Shown here: positions 8,247-17,162 of the stretch, piece by piece
How positions within the stretch are numbered: position 1 is the first letter of the stretch
Layout of the letters: each line of letters begins with the position of its first letter
Assembly (NCBI GenBank): GCA_964022115.1
Contig: CAXIBC010000001.1
Coordinates: 33,886-97,885, forward strand
From: Oleispira sp964022115
Lineage (GTDB): Bacteria; Pseudomonadota; Gammaproteobacteria; Pseudomonadales; Oceanobacteraceae
Direction: 5' to 3'
DNA: 64,000 nucleotides
Translations under genes and position numbers: made by a program
Notes under the pieces: generated by a model
The model's database searches: none
What the model was told of the DNA's origin: nothing
The model's input: the letters and a program-made list of their open reading frames with translations, nothing else

Positions 8247-10736
8247 GTGCATTTACAGCGCCAGTTTAATCTGGTTGTGATTCCATTAGTTATTATTCCA
8301 CTTTTAATATTAGGCTGGCTAGCCTATGGCTATTTACTTGAAAGTGAAGAAAATAAATTAATTAACAAAATGACCGCAGATACGACTAGCCTACGGCAAA
8401 ATATCAATCTTAAATTCTCACAAGCTCAATCCAATATCGAACTCTTAGCCAGTGATGGCATAATTACTCGCTATGCCATCATTGAAGATGAATATACCCG
8501 CTATAGCCTTTATCAAAAGGGTCTATTAGCGCGCTTTAAAAACTACCAAGAATCTTTCCCTCTGTATGAAGAGATACGCTATATACTGACCGATGGCTAT
8601 GAAGACAGCCACTGGGCTCGTAGTGGTTATAACAATACTACGGATGAAGAAAAAGACAGCCTTTGGTTTCCGCTATTAGCAAATTTAGGGACAGCAACCC
8701 TACATACCATTCTGCCAAACCCAGATACCGACCAACAATCACTCTACTCCTTTCATCCTATTATTTTAAGGAATATTAATATTGAAGACAGTAGCGCCCC
8801 AAAAAAATTGAGAGGTTATTTATCGACTAGCATGAACATTAATTGGTTAAAAAAACAATTAGAAGAACTGCTATTTTATAAAGATTGCTTTGTTGCACTC
8901 AAGGATGCCACAGGAAATATCATCTTCTCTTATGGCGATAAAAAATTAAATCAGTATACTCAAGAAAAGCATACAAGCACCAAAAAGATACGGCTGGTCG
9001 ATTCTCCAACAGGTCATTTTTACCATTTACAAGAAGCAACCTCTTTTGGCTATGTCATTACCTATCTTGTTCCTCAAACTCATGCGCACGCCAAGGCCCA
9101 TGAGCTTGCCAATAACATCTTGATTATCACAGCGCTATCGATTGCGATTACAGTTTTCACTCTTATAGCTTTATTACGCTTCTCGGTCATTAGCCCATTG
9201 CATAAGTTAGCGATGGCTAGCAACAACATCAGTAATGGTAAGTTAAATTCTCAAATCGATTTACATACCTGTGATGAGCTTGCCGATATCTCTAGCGGTT
9301 TTAATAGCATGGTAAAGTCATTAACCGAAAATGATGAAAAAATACGTTACATCGCTTACCACGATAGCTTAACCCGCTTACCCAATCGTAGAATGTTCCA
9401 CTATTTATTAGCCAATACTATTGCTGCAACCGATCGCCATAAAGACAAGATGGCATTATTTTTTCTGGATATTGATAATTTCAAGACCATTAACGACAGT
9501 CTTGGCCACAGTATAGGAGATGAGCTATTAATCCAGTTTGCCCATAGAGTCGGCCAATGCGTACGAGAAGAGGACAGTATTCTAACTGCTGAAATGAATA
9601 TTAAAAATCCAAACAGTGATGACGATTTGATTGCTCGTTTAGGTGGAGATGAATTTACCGTAGTATTACCCCACATTCATCAAGCTGAAGATGCTGCGCT
9701 GGTTGCCCAACGAATTATTAATGCCATGGCACAAGAGTTTGTCATTGGCCAATACCAGCTACGAATTACAACCAGCATAGGTATTACTATCTACCCTTCT
9801 CATAGCGATAGCATAGGTGAGTTAATTAAGCATGCCGACATTGCTATGTACCACGCTAAAGACCAAGGAAAAAATAACTTTCAATTTTATGCCGAAGATT
9901 TAAATGAGGCGATTGCCGATCGTATTGAGCATGAGAATGATATGCGCAAAGCCATTGCAGAACAGCAGTTTGAACTATATTTCCAACCTCAAGTGAGTTT
10001 ACCAGGTCGTAATATTTATGGCTTAGAAGCCTTAGTACGCTGGCGGCATCCTGAAAAAGGCATGATATCGCCAGCGAAATTCATTCCACTAGCAGAAGAA
10101 ACTGGGATGATTATAGAACTAGGCCAGTGGGTGATGCGGGAAAGCTGTCGTATTGCTAAAGAGTGGTTGGATTTTGGAATACTAGACTGCAGAATTTCAG
10201 TGAATGTCTCTAGTATACAGTTCGAGCGCCAGGACGTTGCTCAGCTCATTGCCGATAGCCTTAATGAATTTCAATTACCCCCAGACTACCTCACTATAGA
10301 GCTCACCGAATCGGCGATTATGAATCACCAAAATGAAAACTTACTCACGCTGGATAAAATAAAAAAATTAGGAGTAAAAGTATCGTTAGATGATTTTGGT
10401 ACAGGTTATTCATCTCTTAGTTACTTAAGAAGTTTTCCTGTTGATACCTTAAAAATTGATCGTCAATTTATTATTGAAGCCAAATCAGAACCTGACGTGC
10501 GCGCCATTATTTCTGCGATTATTCAAATGGCCCACGCTCTAAGTCTTGATGTCGTAGCTGAAGGGGTAGAAGATGAAGAACAAGTACAGTATTTAGAATC
10601 CATTGGCTGCAATGTAATTCAGGGGTTTTACTTCAGTAAACCCCTGCCACAAGAGCAAGCTTTAGCATTTATAAAAACTAATACCTTACCAAGGTTTGAC
10701 CAGAATAAACACTTACAGCATCAGTTTAATAGCTGA
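8247..10736 (+). CDS. Membrane GGDEF-EAL cyclic-di-GMP enzyme, MbaA-like
   Basis: An 829-residue inner-membrane protein with a GTG start two bases after the upstream stop. TM1 is at about residues 9-31, a periplasmic domain follows to about 285, TM2 is at about 290-312, and then comes a HAMP segment. The GGDEF domain has an intact GGDEF at residues 466-470, but the four residues where an RxxD inhibitory site would lie read SDDD, so product inhibition is unlikely. The EAL domain has EAL at 594-596, ELTES and DDFGTGYSSL, which suggests an active phosphodiesterase. Both activities therefore look possible, as in MbaA, with the polyamine-binding partner setting the balance. The last 208 bases are duplicated at 16869-17076. 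Confidence 0.9.
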   Translation: MHLQRQFNLVVIPLVIIPLLILGWLAYGYLLESEENKLINKMTADTTSLRQNINLKFSQAQSNIELLASDGIITRYAIIEDEYTRYSLYQKGLLARFKNYQESFPLYEEIRYILTDGYEDSHWARSGYNNTTDEEKDSLWFPLLANLGTATLHTILPNPDTDQQSLYSFHPIILRNINIEDSSAPKKLRGYLSTSMNINWLKKQLEELLFYKDCFVALKDATGNIIFSYGDKKLNQYTQEKHTSTKKIRLVDSPTGHFYHLQEATSFGYVITYLVPQTHAHAKAHELANNILIITALSIAITVFTLIALLRFSVISPLHKLAMASNNISNGKLNSQIDLHTCDELADISSGFNSMVKSLTENDEKIRYIAYHDSLTRLPNRRMFHYLLANTIAATDRHKDKMALFFLDIDNFKTINDSLGHSIGDELLIQFAHRVGQCVREEDSILTAEMNIKNPNSDDDLIARLGGDEFTVVLPHIHQAEDAALVAQRIINAMAQEFVIGQYQLRITTSIGITIYPSHSDSIGELIKHADIAMYHAKDQGKNNFQFYAEDLNEAIADRIEHENDMRKAIAEQQFELYFQPQVSLPGRNIYGLEALVRWRHPEKGMISPAKFIPLAEETGMIIELGQWVMRESCRIAKEWLDFGILDCRISVNVSSIQFERQDVAQLIADSLNEFQLPPDYLTIELTESAIMNHQNENLLTLDKIKKLGVKVSLDDFGTGYSSLSYLRSFPVDTLKIDRQFIIEAKSEPDVRAIISAIIQMAHALSLDVVAEGVEDEEQVQYLESIGCNVIQGFYFSKPLPQEQALAFIKTNTLPRFDQNKHLQHQFNS

Positions 10737-10822
10737 TGCAATACGTATAAAAGCTCCTCCGTTTGCTTCCAGCTGATACAGGGGTCGGTAATCGACACCC
10801 CATATTCTAAGCCTTGATTATT
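10529..10822. repeat. Left copy of a 294-bp direct repeat flanking the DUF1254-AraC insert
   Basis: This matches 16869-17162 at a constant offset of 6340 bases with only three differences (10539, 10798, 10799). It spans the last 208 bases of the GGDEF-EAL gene and, on the minus strand, the last 102 bases of a DAHP synthase gene. The DAHP synthase sequence continues only at the right copy. Confidence 0.95.
10721..10822 (-). pseudogene. 3'-terminal remnant of a DAHP synthase gene
   Basis: These 102 bases correspond to the last 33 codons and the stop of the intact DAHP synthase at 17061-18167. The only differences are a GGC/GGG synonymous change and a Leu/Val change at adjacent codons. The rest of the gene is missing, because sequence beyond 10822 belongs to the DUF1254 gene. 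It is a scar of the event that brought in the 6-kb insert. The stop codon of the DUF1254 gene lies inside this remnant in another frame. Confidence 0.9.
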
Positions 10823-12299
10823 GCACAACCTTTTTCAACCCAGGGATATATTTAATCAAGGTATCAGGATCTCTCGTTTCTTCATTCGGCAAATAAATAC
10901 GATAGTTAATTCTGAACAACCCCTGCGCTGGAGATGGTAGCCAGTTAGACTCAAACCCCTGCGGAGCTTGATGCTGTATATACAGAGTTAATGAACCATC
11001 GCTATTATATTGCAAACCTTGAGTACGATCGCCAATGGCGAAACGATCAATTTCATTTTCAACCAATTGAAAATTGGTACCATACATAGTCAGTGACCAG
11101 AAACCTTGCTTTTGTAAGTTAGGAACTTCGTCAGCTTCAAAGTGCATGACATATTTCTGACTGCCATCTAACAAGGCACCCGAGCCATCTTCGTAAGTCG
11201 AGAAGTAAATACCCTCTTCACGATCGTGTACCAATAGTCCCTCTAACGCACCTTCTGCACGATTGATGAAATGGAAACCATAGGTGCCTTCGTGCAAGTT
11301 ATTCCAGCGTGTCGCATATGCAGTACCACGATACTTAACTTTCCAAGTCATGATGTCTTTAACATCTTCTAAGGCGCGCACAAGGCCTTTACGAGTTGGC
11401 TCATCTATACCATTCAAGTTGAAGGGTTTACCAAGCTCAATCCCAATTGTCTGAAACATGCCAACCGAACCGCGTATTTCTTTACGGGGTGGATTTTCGA
11501 TTAATAAATCCGCCATTTGCTCGAAGAAAGCGAGTTCCCCTTCATACTGCTTACGCTCAGATTTATAAGGTTTCACCTTACCAAAGCCCCCTTCTTTCCC
11601 CCAGTAGCTTAAGCCTGTGGTGAAAACTTTTTTCTGAATCTCTAGTACCGCAGCAATATCACCAAGCTTCTCTTTTACAGCACTGTAACGTAAGGCAACC
11701 ACACCAGAATTAGTTGGCATACGGCGTAAAATCACATCCTCAGGAGCTTCACCTTTCCAGTTAGGCCCTACGAACATATAATTGCCACCTTCCCCGCCCG
11801 TTGCACGAGAACCTATATAGGGTAGGTTTTCTAAATATGCATCAGCAATCTGAGCACTCCAATAGCGATCCATTACATCTGGTAGAGTAACAATGATAGG
11901 CTCATCCTTCAGCTCCAATAAAATACCACTGTAGATAGTATCGTTATTCGGCGTATAGGGTAGGCTATCTTCAGAAGTCGCCAACTTTTTCATATGGCCA
12001 ATCTGGTTTATTGGTGCACACGGACAAATTTCACGTTTCATGACGAAGTTCAGTTTGCGTTCGTTTAAGCGTAAACGGCGCTCTCGCTCCAACACTTTTA
12101 ATGGCAATCCATATACATACGCCTGCACTCCTAAAGAGTATGCCCAGTTTTCTTTCGCTCGGCTATCACGAGCTTTAATTTCACTCGCCGTCATACCAGC
12201 ATCTGGGTTTTTCTTTTGTAAGTTTGGCCCTTTAATGACAAAGTAAGCACCAGCAGAAAGTGCAGTTACTAAAGCAAATATAAAAAATTTAAGCTTCAT
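10818..12299 (-). CDS. DUF1254/DUF1214 domain protein
   Basis: Exported or membrane-anchored protein of 493 residues. A hydrophobic N-terminus (about residues 3-20) precedes a DUF1254 domain (QAYVYGLPLKVLERE, NNDTIYSGILLELKDEP) and a C-terminal DUF1214 domain (SLTMYGTNFQLVENEIDRF, GSLTLYIQH). The biochemical role of the family is not established. The ATG at 12299 has a GGA ribosome site; an ATG four codons upstream has none. It is the last gene of a DUF1302-DUF1329-DUF1254 set on the minus strand. Its final sense codon (shared) and its stop codon lie in the 294-bp repeat, so the present C-terminus was set by the insertion junction. Confidence 0.85.
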   Translation of the reverse strand: MKLKFFIFALVTALSAGAYFVIKGPNLQKKNPDAGMTASEIKARDSRAKENWAYSLGVQAYVYGLPLKVLERERRLRLNERKLNFVMKREICPCAPINQIGHMKKLATSEDSLPYTPNNDTIYSGILLELKDEPIIVTLPDVMDRYWSAQIADAYLENLPYIGSRATGGEGGNYMFVGPNWKGEAPEDVILRRMPTNSGVVALRYSAVKEKLGDIAAVLEIQKKVFTTGLSYWGKEGGFGKVKPYKSERKQYEGELAFFEQMADLLIENPPRKEIRGSVGMFQTIGIELGKPFNLNGIDEPTRKGLVRALEDVKDIMTWKVKYRGTAYATRWNNLHEGTYGFHFINRAEGALEGLLVHDREEGIYFSTYEDGSGALLDGSQKYVMHFEADEVPNLQKQGFWSLTMYGTNFQLVENEIDRFAIGDRTQGLQYNSDGSLTLYIQHQAPQGFESNWLPSPAQGLFRINYRIYLPNEETRDPDTLIKYIPGLKKVVQ

Positions 12300-12342
12300 A
12301 TCGAGTTCCATAATTTTAGTAATAAATTAAATTTAAAAAGAA

Positions 12343-13713
12343 TTAATGCTTGCCGCCTTTACGACGTAAAGCAGAAGGTTTGAAATCAGATTTTTTGGCC
12401 ATACCACCAAATCTAAAAGGCACTTTAACTTCATTACTTAAACCGCTAATTAAATAGCGACTAGAATTTAAATCATAAATAGCTTCAGCGGTATACCAAG
12501 GAACATCTGCATTATGGAAATTCATATGAAATGACTCGGCAATACGCCAAAGCTCACCACGCTCATCAAAATGATCAGCAACCGCAATTTGCCATGTATC
12601 TTCATCAATATAGAAAGTGCGCTTTTTATAAACATGACGTAATCCATTTTTTAACTTACCTTCAACTTGCCATACTCGATGTAATTCATAACGCGTTAAA
12701 TCAGAATTAACATGGCCCGGTTGTATGATGTCATCGTAGCTAAGTTCTTTTGAATGCAATTTATAATTATTGTAAGGAATATACAGCTCTTTCTTGCCAA
12801 TAAGCGTCCAATCATAGCGGTCTAGAGAACCGTTATACATATCCAAGTTATCAGAAGTTGCCTGGCCATCTGAATTATTCTGCGGAGTATCGTAAGCTAC
12901 TTGAGGTGCCCGACGAACTCGACGCTGGCCAGCGTTATAAATCCACGCTTTACGTGGCTCTTTAAGCTGATCAAGTGTTTCATTAACCAGTGTCATAGTA
13001 CCGGCTGATCGGGCTGGTTCTAAATTCTCACCGATAAAATAAAACAAAATATTGTCGTCTTTATCCATGCCCTTCACATTGTTAGCAAAAGCCATATTCT
13101 GCCATATTTTATATGGGGTATATTTTCCGTTAACCTGTGGAGCCATGCGGTGAATAATCCGATCAATCTGGCCACCACGATAACGAGTAAAATGGTTCCA
13201 TAAGATCTCCTCAGCGGATTGTGGCACAGGAAAAGGGACGCCTTGCTGATAACCTCTATCCCCACCTTGTAATCCACTTGCGGCTGCATTCAATTCTATG
13301 TGTATTGCATTCGACTTTGTCGCATCATAAATAGCCTGCGGATAAGCAGCCGATCGATGCGTCGGATAGACATTAATTTTGTACGTTTCTGGGTACTTAT
13401 GTATTAAAGCAACCTGACCCGAAGACAGCTTATCCTTATAGTTAGCAACATTGTTTTTATCAATGGTAAATAAAATCTGATCCCCTGCATAAGGATCAGA
13501 CAATGCCTTTTCTTCTTTACTGTAACCACCAGTCCAAGCAGGGATAGTTCCAGCCTTATTACCTTCATGTTCCGCGCCAACAAAAGTAAGATTTTGACCT
13601 AACTGTTCAGCGTGTTCTTCATCCACTTTAGCCAAGGTTAAAGTTGGCGCTAATAACGCAGGAGCTAAGAAAAAAACAGCAGACGTCATAGTTATTGCTT
13701 TTTTAATCATCAT
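12343..13713 (-). CDS. DUF1329 family periplasmic/outer-membrane-associated protein
   Basis: DUF1329 proteins (about 450 residues) are exported and usually encoded beside DUF1302 proteins, as here; their biochemical role is unproven. The sequence shows the conserved start of the mature domain (GQNLTFVGAEHEGNKAGTIPAWTGGY) and later conserved blocks such as YGRHRVWQ-like YELHRVWQVEGKL and FYIDEDTWQI. The frame opens at 13755, but the ATG at 13713 has a GAGGGTG ribosome site and gives a clean signal peptide of about 27 residues. It lies 44 bases upstream of the DUF1254 gene and downstream of the DUF1302 gene, so all three probably form one transcript. Confidence 0.88.
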   Translation of the reverse strand: MMIKKAITMTSAVFFLAPALLAPTLTLAKVDEEHAEQLGQNLTFVGAEHEGNKAGTIPAWTGGYSKEEKALSDPYAGDQILFTIDKNNVANYKDKLSSGQVALIHKYPETYKINVYPTHRSAAYPQAIYDATKSNAIHIELNAAASGLQGGDRGYQQGVPFPVPQSAEEILWNHFTRYRGGQIDRIIHRMAPQVNGKYTPYKIWQNMAFANNVKGMDKDDNILFYFIGENLEPARSAGTMTLVNETLDQLKEPRKAWIYNAGQRRVRRAPQVAYDTPQNNSDGQATSDNLDMYNGSLDRYDWTLIGKKELYIPYNNYKLHSKELSYDDIIQPGHVNSDLTRYELHRVWQVEGKLKNGLRHVYKKRTFYIDEDTWQIAVADHFDERGELWRIAESFHMNFHNADVPWYTAEAIYDLNSSRYLISGLSNEVKVPFRFGGMAKKSDFKPSALRRKGGKH

Positions 13714-13759
13714 TTTCACCCTCATATTTAGTTCTTCAGTATTCATTGAAATCAAATGA

Positions 13760-15628
13760 TTAAAATTTCATACCAGCACTTAATGCCACAAAGTCTCTAT
13801 CCGTTTTCGTATTGTATTTTCCATCAAAGAAATCGGTATAACTGATATCGAGGTTATAAGTACCTTGATATGTGAAGCTATTTGATAAAGTTATCGCTTT
13901 ACTACCTTCGATAAACTGAGCTCCCGGTGCAGATGAGTAACCTTGCACATCATGCTTAAACGCAAACCCAGGGGAGACATTTACGCCAGAGAAAGCATTG
14001 GCATAATTCAAGTGTGATTTGATTCGATAACCCCAAGAAAAATCAGTGACATAACCATCCAATGAACAATAACTATCTTTCACTTGATCATTCTGACAAG
14101 CAATCGCCACACCTTTAATACCCGAACCATAAGTTGCCGAACGGCCATATTTTATTGTTTCAGGATCTTCTAAATCTGCAATATGCTGCATACCTAATTC
14201 AGCTACCACGACCAGACGCTCGGCCGATAAAAAATCAGGTATCGTTTGAATCATTGTGGTTTGCAGCTGAGTTACAGGTTTGGTGCGATAGCCCTCTACC
14301 TTTTGGCCATATAAAGCATTAGATCTGGCAACGATCGGACCTGCCCCAGGTTGAGGAATGGTGATATCAAATAACGCCTCCACGATAGGAGATTCAGTAT
14401 CTAGAAAACCCGTAGCGTATAAAAAGTCCTGTCCATTTATTTGTAAAGGCATGTCAGGACGATGACTTATCTCACCCGATAGTGAAGAGCCAAATGGGCC
14501 TGAGGTATTAAAACTCAATCCATACAGTTCAATATTTTCCGGATAATCAACAATGTATTTTGGCCCTTGAACAAATGGAACAGACGAATCGCCATAAGCA
14601 GGATTATTAGTAATACCATTTAAGAAAAAGCCACTGCCTGGGCGATCATCATAATCAGCCGTAATGGCGCTCATATAAGGCATACGACTATGGTAATTAA
14701 TATAATAGAAGCCAAACTCTGTAGAATTTAATGCTTCTGCGAAGTATTTGAAGGAAATCCCCCACTGATCACCTTCTGGTTTATCCTCGCTCGCTTTTTC
14801 AATAATCATGTTAGCACTTGATGGTAACTGAGGATTTACCAATGACATATCTTCTTGCTCAGCTTCCGTTAAACCCGACACAGCATATAGAGGGCCGCAT
14901 CCAGGTTGAATAGCATCACTACTCGCAAAGAAGGTTCCACAGCCAGGTAATACTGTTTTTTGGTACTCCAATTGATAAAATACTTCCGTGCTTAAATTTT
15001 CACTAAGCCCCATAGAGAGGCTTAACATATTCACCGGAATTAACGCTTCTTTAATTTCAACTCCAGGGCGGGTAAATGCATTAGCATCCATAGGATTAAT
15101 GATATTAATGCCACCTTGAATAAAGGTACTCTCACCCCAATTCATTACTTGCCGCCCTAAGCGAACATCAAGGGGAGACTCAAACACATCAAATTCAGCC
15201 CATAGGTATGCATCCATAAGTGCAATACCTGAAAATTTAGCTAGGTTATCAAAACCACTATCATTTAAGGGTTTAAAACGCCCTTCTTTATTCTCTAACT
15301 CATGGTCATACCAATATTTGGCACGCAGAAAAGCACCAAAATTTTGATAGCTTAATGACAGGTCGGTAGAGCCTTTTATCACATTTGAAATGACATCCCC
15401 AGCTTGGAAATTTTGCTTACCATCATTGGCATTAATACCGCCTGCTCGGCCATCATAGGCGGTGGGTAATAAATCTTTATCAGGATCTTGAGTACTGATG
15501 CCGAGCCCTGCTGATAAGCTAGTATTAATACGCCCCTGAACTTCACCATCGGCAAAGTCAAAGCTTAATGCCTGCGCTTGATTCATAGCGGTCACCATAA
15601 AAGCCAGCGCTAGTAGTTTAAATTTCAT
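13760..15628 (-). CDS. DUF1302 family outer-membrane protein
   Basis: The 622-residue protein has a Sec signal peptide cleaved near residue 20 (QAQA) and a mature chain of alternating strands ending in VALSAGMKF. A C-terminal Phe is typical of outer-membrane beta-barrels. Conserved DUF1302 features include the N-terminal DGEVQGRINTSLSAGLGIST, LRAKYWYDHE, and LGRQVMNWGESTFIQGGIN. The family is thought to form outer-membrane channels for hydrophobic substrates; this is inferred, not shown. It is the first gene of the minus-strand set, is divergent from the AraC regulator, and shares a 145-bp control region with it. Confidence 0.88.
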   Translation of the reverse strand: MKFKLLALAFMVTAMNQAQALSFDFADGEVQGRINTSLSAGLGISTQDPDKDLLPTAYDGRAGGINANDGKQNFQAGDVISNVIKGSTDLSLSYQNFGAFLRAKYWYDHELENKEGRFKPLNDSGFDNLAKFSGIALMDAYLWAEFDVFESPLDVRLGRQVMNWGESTFIQGGINIINPMDANAFTRPGVEIKEALIPVNMLSLSMGLSENLSTEVFYQLEYQKTVLPGCGTFFASSDAIQPGCGPLYAVSGLTEAEQEDMSLVNPQLPSSANMIIEKASEDKPEGDQWGISFKYFAEALNSTEFGFYYINYHSRMPYMSAITADYDDRPGSGFFLNGITNNPAYGDSSVPFVQGPKYIVDYPENIELYGLSFNTSGPFGSSLSGEISHRPDMPLQINGQDFLYATGFLDTESPIVEALFDITIPQPGAGPIVARSNALYGQKVEGYRTKPVTQLQTTMIQTIPDFLSAERLVVVAELGMQHIADLEDPETIKYGRSATYGSGIKGVAIACQNDQVKDSYCSLDGYVTDFSWGYRIKSHLNYANAFSGVNVSPGFAFKHDVQGYSSAPGAQFIEGSKAITLSNSFTYQGTYNLDISYTDFFDGKYNTKTDRDFVALSAGMKF

Positions 15629-15773
15629 CGCTTAGAGTCCACCTATATGTTTATTATTATTCGTCGATTTCTAGTACACTAAAGACAGAGTTAACAAGTT
15701 ACTGAATTATGAAATACCACGATAGGCAGTTACGGACGACTTTTTAACCGAACAAGACATAATGGGGTAATCG

Positions 15774-16802
15774 ATGCCAACTGATCATACAGATGAAAGT
15801 CATACAACCCTTGCCTCTTGGGCTTTGGCGATAGAAAGAGCACTTTTATCCCTTGGTTATGACCCTGAACCACTATTCGTTCAGGCGGGTATCGATCGCT
15901 CTCTAATCAACAATTCAGAAGCAAGAATTGCGACCACCTCAATGTGGGCATTATGGCGCAGCGCCATCGATAAAACTCAGGATGACGCTTTTGGCATAAC
16001 CGTCGCGGAACATGTCTTTCCTACTCATTTAAATGCCTTATTATTTGCCATCCAATCCAGTGAAAGCTTACGTGAGATTATCGAGCGTTTAATCCGTTAT
16101 TCTAGCGTCGTCTCTACCGTGATAAATCTTGTTTTGATTGAAGATAAAAGCACTCAACAAGCAAAGTTACGCTTTATCTCTCTTGCTCAAGATAATAATC
16201 GTCCACTAGCGCCTTTTGATGCTTTTTTAGCCATTGCTGTACAAAATATACGTGACATAATGGCCTTGGGAGATGACGCTATTAGTGAAATTAATTTGTC
16301 TCGACCACAGCCAAAAAATGTTGAACGCTTTTATTCATTCTTTCGAAACGCGATCACCTTTAATAGCGAATATAACGAACTGGTTTTCCCTTTGACTTTA
16401 TTAGATATGAAACTGGCGGCCTCTAATGCCAACATCGCAAGAATACACGACCAATTATTAGATGATCAGTTAAAAAAGTTGCAGCAAAAAAATTACACTC
16501 TGAAAGTAAAAGAAGTAATTTTAGATTGCCTACCGGGTAGTGGCATAAACCAAGAAATCATCGCTAAACGCTTAAACATGAGCGTACGAAATTTACATAG
16601 AAAACTAAGTGAAGAAGAGAGCTCGTTTAAAATAATATTAGATGCAGTCCGCCAAGATTTAGCGATTCATTATTTAAAAAGCTCAGGTATGAGCATTACT
16701 GATGTGACATACAGTTTAGGCTTTGTCGATCAAAGTAGTTTTAGCCGAGCCTTTAAACGCTGGACAGGGTTATCACCAAGCCAGTTTCGCAAACAGGACT
16801 GA
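15774..16802 (+). CDS. AraC-family regulator (Arabinose_bd / OruR type)
   Basis: The 342-residue regulator has an N-terminal effector domain of the Arabinose_bd type, found in OruR/ArgR-like regulators of fatty-acid, sterol and hydrocarbon genes. Its C-terminal AraC DNA-binding domain has two HTH motifs: IIAKRLNMSVRNLHRKLSEE, and SITDVTYSLGFVDQSSFSRAFKRWTGLSPSQFR. A GGGG ribosome site precedes the ATG. It is divergent from the DUF1302-DUF1329-DUF1254 genes and is their likely activator. All four genes lie between the 294-bp direct repeats and probably arrived together. The inducer is unknown; a hydrophobic compound or its CoA ester is a reasonable guess. Confidence 0.9.
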   Translation: MPTDHTDESHTTLASWALAIERALLSLGYDPEPLFVQAGIDRSLINNSEARIATTSMWALWRSAIDKTQDDAFGITVAEHVFPTHLNALLFAIQSSESLREIIERLIRYSSVVSTVINLVLIEDKSTQQAKLRFISLAQDNNRPLAPFDAFLAIAVQNIRDIMALGDDAISEINLSRPQPKNVERFYSFFRNAITFNSEYNELVFPLTLLDMKLAASNANIARIHDQLLDDQLKKLQQKNYTLKVKEVILDCLPGSGINQEIIAKRLNMSVRNLHRKLSEEESSFKIILDAVRQDLAIHYLKSSGMSITDVTYSLGFVDQSSFSRAFKRWTGLSPSQFRKQD

Positions 16803-16868
16803 TCTTGCGCAGCCAATTTTAAGTCCCAAAACTCCTCGTGTTTAATATTCTCTTCGATTACGGCCTGC

Positions 16869-17076
16869 GGCCCACGCTTTAAGTCTTGATGTCGTAGCTG
16901 AAGGGGTAGAAGATGAAGAACAAGTACAGTATTTAGAATCCATTGGCTGCAATGTAATTCAGGGGTTTTACTTCAGTAAACCCCTGCCACAAGAGCAAGC
17001 TTTAGCATTTATAAAAACTAATACCTTACCAAGGTTTGACCAGAATAAACACTTACAGCATCAGTTTAATAGCTGA
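16869..17076 (+). pseudogene. 3'-terminal fragment of the MbaA-like GGDEF-EAL gene
   Basis: This fragment encodes the last 68 codons of the EAL domain with stop, from AHALSLDVVAEG to the C-terminus. It differs from 10529-10736 by one synonymous change (CTA to TTA). It has no start codon or upstream coding sequence and is almost certainly not expressed as a protein. Its stop region overlaps the DAHP synthase stop in the convergent direction, which reproduces the original arrangement of the two genes. Confidence 0.92.
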
Positions 17077-17162
17077 TGCAATACGTATAAAAGCTCCTCC
17101 GTTTGCTTCCAGCTGATACAGGGGTCGGTAATCGACAAGCCATATTCTAAGCCTTGATTATT
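16869..17162. repeat. Right copy of the 294-bp direct repeat
   Basis: This copy is 291 of 294 identical to 10529-10822. It joins the intact DAHP synthase gene on its right and the end of the AraC-containing insert on its left. The stretch 16803-16868 between the AraC stop and this repeat holds no gene. Confidence 0.95.
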
